A DNA stretch of 64,000 nt from Synechococcus sp. M16.1 (GTDB lineage: Bacteria; Cyanobacteriota; Cyanobacteriia; PCC-6307; Cyanobiaceae), in assembly GCF_014279895.1 (NCBI RefSeq), contig NZ_CP047954.1, positions 1,364,001 through 1,428,000 of the forward strand, read 5' to 3'. Position 1 is the stretch's first letter; each line of letters begins with the position of its first letter. A model generated the notes under the pieces. The model was not told the origin of the DNA. It worked only from the letters and a program-made list of their open reading frames with translations, and did no database searches. This document shows, in pieces, positions 62,881 through 64,000 of this stretch. The position numbers and the translations under genes are program-made.

Positions 62881-63306
62881 TCAACCAGCGATGTTGACCC
62901 CTTCCTTGGTCACGATCTCGACAACCTTGCCCATATCACTGAGGTCCTTCTGGTTCGCCTTAAGGCTCTTGAAGACAGACTCAACGCCGCCAGGCTGGCC
63001 GACCATGACGTAACGGCAGAAGTCACCGTTGGGGGTGGGGGCATGGACCACACCGGCTTTGACCTGATAGCAACCGCCTGTTCCTACAACGGTTGGCTGG
63101 CCATTGATGTTGAGGTTCAACTCTCCTTCCAGCACCAGATAGGTTTCGTCCCAGGCATGGGTGTGGGGAGGCTGACCGACTCCGCCAGGGGTCGCGAACT
63201 CAGCAACGCTGTACTTCCCATCGGTTTGCTCAGCGGTGAGGCGCAGGGTGATGGAATCACCAAGAACGTTGCAGACCTCGGGCTTCTTCTGAAACAGACC
63301 AAACAT
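62881..63306 (-). CDS. Cupin-domain protein
   Basis: 141 aa, single-domain cupin. Motif 1 is GQPPHTHAWDETYLVLEGELNLNING (His, His, Glu metal ligands) and motif 2 is CYQVKAGVVHAPTPNG (His). Small cupins bind Fe, Mn or Zn and act as dioxygenases, isomerases or sensors; no specific function can be assigned. Upstream lies a 173-bp region without a gene I can support. Confidence 0.88.
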   Translation of the reverse strand: MFGLFQKKPEVCNVLGDSITLRLTAEQTDGKYSVAEFATPGGVGQPPHTHAWDETYLVLEGELNLNINGQPTVVGTGGCYQVKAGVVHAPTPNGDFCRYVMVGQPGGVESVFKSLKANQKDLSDMGKVVEIVTKEGVNIAG

Positions 63307-63479
63307 GGGATCAGCACAAATTCGTCGTCAGCTTCTCAGCTTTTTTCTACGAAGGGCGTTTTGCTGGCGACTGCTGACTGATTCTTTTGTTCTGCGCTGC
63401 CGACTGTCCGTGCGGCATCACTGTTCAATCTTTTGGTCATGGAGGTGCAGCGGGTTCAATCACCCTTGCCTGACCAACC

Positions 63480-63674
63480 TCAAACCGGACACTTGAAAAC
63501 CTTCAGCCGGCGCCCCTCATCGGTTTGAACGTGCCCTGACTGGACGCAACCCAGCTCTGCTGGCGGCAACCGCGAACCGATGTGGGTCGTGAAACGCTCG
63601 GTGCTCTTCTCTCCAGTCGCCAACACCAACGCACAAGCCGCGATTGAGAGGAGAACCGTGAGCAGCACTCGCAT
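63480..63674 (-). CDS. Small secreted protein, unknown
   Basis: 64 aa from ATG 63674. Signal peptide MRVLLTVLLSIAACALVLA (about residues 1-19), then a short mature part with two Cys (LGCVQSG, KVFKCPV) for a likely disulphide. An ATG five codons upstream is possible. No family recognised. Confidence 0.55.
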   Translation of the reverse strand: MRVLLTVLLSIAACALVLATGEKSTERFTTHIGSRLPPAELGCVQSGHVQTDEGRRLKVFKCPV

Positions 63675-63776
63675 CCGCAGGCAAGACAAGGAGTTCCAGT
63701 CTGCTCGGGTGAAACAGTCGGTGGGGGGCCGCGGAGAAGAAACGCCTCCTTAGGTTTGGCTGGGGAGAGCGAGCCG

Positions 63777-64000
63777 ATGGACAACACCAGAGAGCCGGTT
63801 GGTCATCTCAGCGCAATCATCGGGATCGGGCTCTTGCTGATTGGCCTCGTTGTCTTTGGATTGGACCAACAGAAAGCCTGGAGCCATCAAGCGGAACTCA
63901 CAAAGCGCTTTGAAGCATGCATGGAGGGCGCTCCCTTCAAACAGGCTCTAAAGGTGCCGCGGCCAGAGGCTGTGCTCACAAACGAGCAACTGCAAAGCCA
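63777..64000 (+). CDS. Membrane-anchored protein, 3' end beyond window
   Basis: ATG 63777 with GGGGAG about ten bases upstream, open to the end of the window (74 codons). One membrane segment (LSAIIGIGLLLIGLVVFGL, about residues 11-29) is followed by a soluble, helical, charged part with a Cys (FEACMEGAPF). The partial sequence gives no family. Confidence 0.6.
   Translation, partial: MDNTREPVGHLSAIIGIGLLLIGLVVFGLDQQKAWSHQAELTKRFEACMEGAPFKQALKVPRPEAVLTNEQLQS

Noticed and set aside
63320-63480. Short plus-strand frame starting at 63439
   Set aside because: Under 30 codons, no hydrophobic segment or ribosome-binding site, and it runs into the antisense of the 63480-63674 gene.

Overview
The window reads as a chromosomal segment of a marine unicellular cyanobacterium of the Synechococcus/Prochlorococcus group, most likely a high-GC marine Synechococcus (subcluster 5-like). 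The basis is gene content: Mg-chelatase ChlH, a high-light-inducible (Hli) protein, plant-type [2Fe-2S] ferredoxin, a proteobacterial-type phosphoribulokinase as found in alpha-cyanobacteria, and many families largely restricted to cyanobacteria or plastids (CGLD27/DUF1230, DUF2811, DUF2949, DUF3038, DUF3318, DUF3386, DUF3685, DUF3727, DUF4335). No taxonomic search was possible. Coding density is very high. Genes commonly overlap by ATGA or TGATG, convergent neighbours often overlap by 4-40 bp, and the only gene-free stretch longer than 300 bp is 7813-8218. No insertion sequence, prophage, CRISPR array or rRNA was seen.

Layout. 1-3439 (minus): polar amino-acid ABC transporter (binding lipoprotein, two permeases, ATPase cut by the window edge). 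3.5-8.5 kb: small secreted protein, SulP anion transporter, VAO-type FAD oxidoreductase divergent from the sirohydrochlorin chelatase CbiX with a His-rich tail, then a gap with two DnaA-box-like sites. 8.5-12.8 kb (minus): GMC oxidoreductase, initiator tRNA-Met, asparaginase, CGLD27, RsfS, DUF3318. 12.9-18.3 kb (plus): carB, DUF3386, alanine/sodium symporter. 18.3-23.2 kb: DUF6447-like protein and ABC exporter (minus); S4 protein, tpiA, folP, GlcNAc-transferase-like protein (plus). 23.3-33.8 kb: chlH (minus); dapB, membrane protein, hli, UbiH-like hydroxylase, DUF2949, divergent apt, DUF3038-DUF4335 pair, ppk2.

34-38 kb holds an arsenate-resistance locus: ArsJ and its dedicated GAPDH on minus, ArsR on plus, and an ATCAA-N6-TTGAT operator between them, followed by a DUF938 protein and an MscS channel. 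39.9-41.7 kb is a tightly coupled purS-purQ-LD-carboxypeptidase operon. 41.8-58.1 kb is almost entirely minus strand: fba, Gfo/Idh oxidoreductase, accD, prepilin peptidase, prk, leuB, lpxD, proB, YqeG phosphatase, DUF3727, ruvX, GNAT-like, CofE-like ligase, thioredoxin-like thylakoid protein, DUF3685, Fur-family regulator, hisA. 58.1-64 kb: CSP41-like NAD-binding protein, pgsA, CBS protein, then a patch rich in very short genes around ferredoxin and dcd, including several single-membrane-span micro-ORFs, a cupin, and a truncated membrane protein at the right edge.

Functionally the window is mostly core metabolism: Calvin cycle and glycolysis (prk, fba, tpiA), amino acids (carB, dapB, leuB, proB, hisA), purines (purS, purQ, apt), folate (folP), lipid and envelope (accD, lpxD, pgsA, LD-carboxypeptidase) and tetrapyrroles (chlH, cbiX). 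I found no clearly new defence or mobile system. The best candidates for undescribed biology are the membrane micro-ORFs (62259-62360 has a striking 7-bp inverted repeat just upstream), the protist-type GlcNAc-transferase-like protein, the orphan CofE-like ligase, and the His-rich CbiX tail built on an 18-bp tandem repeat.
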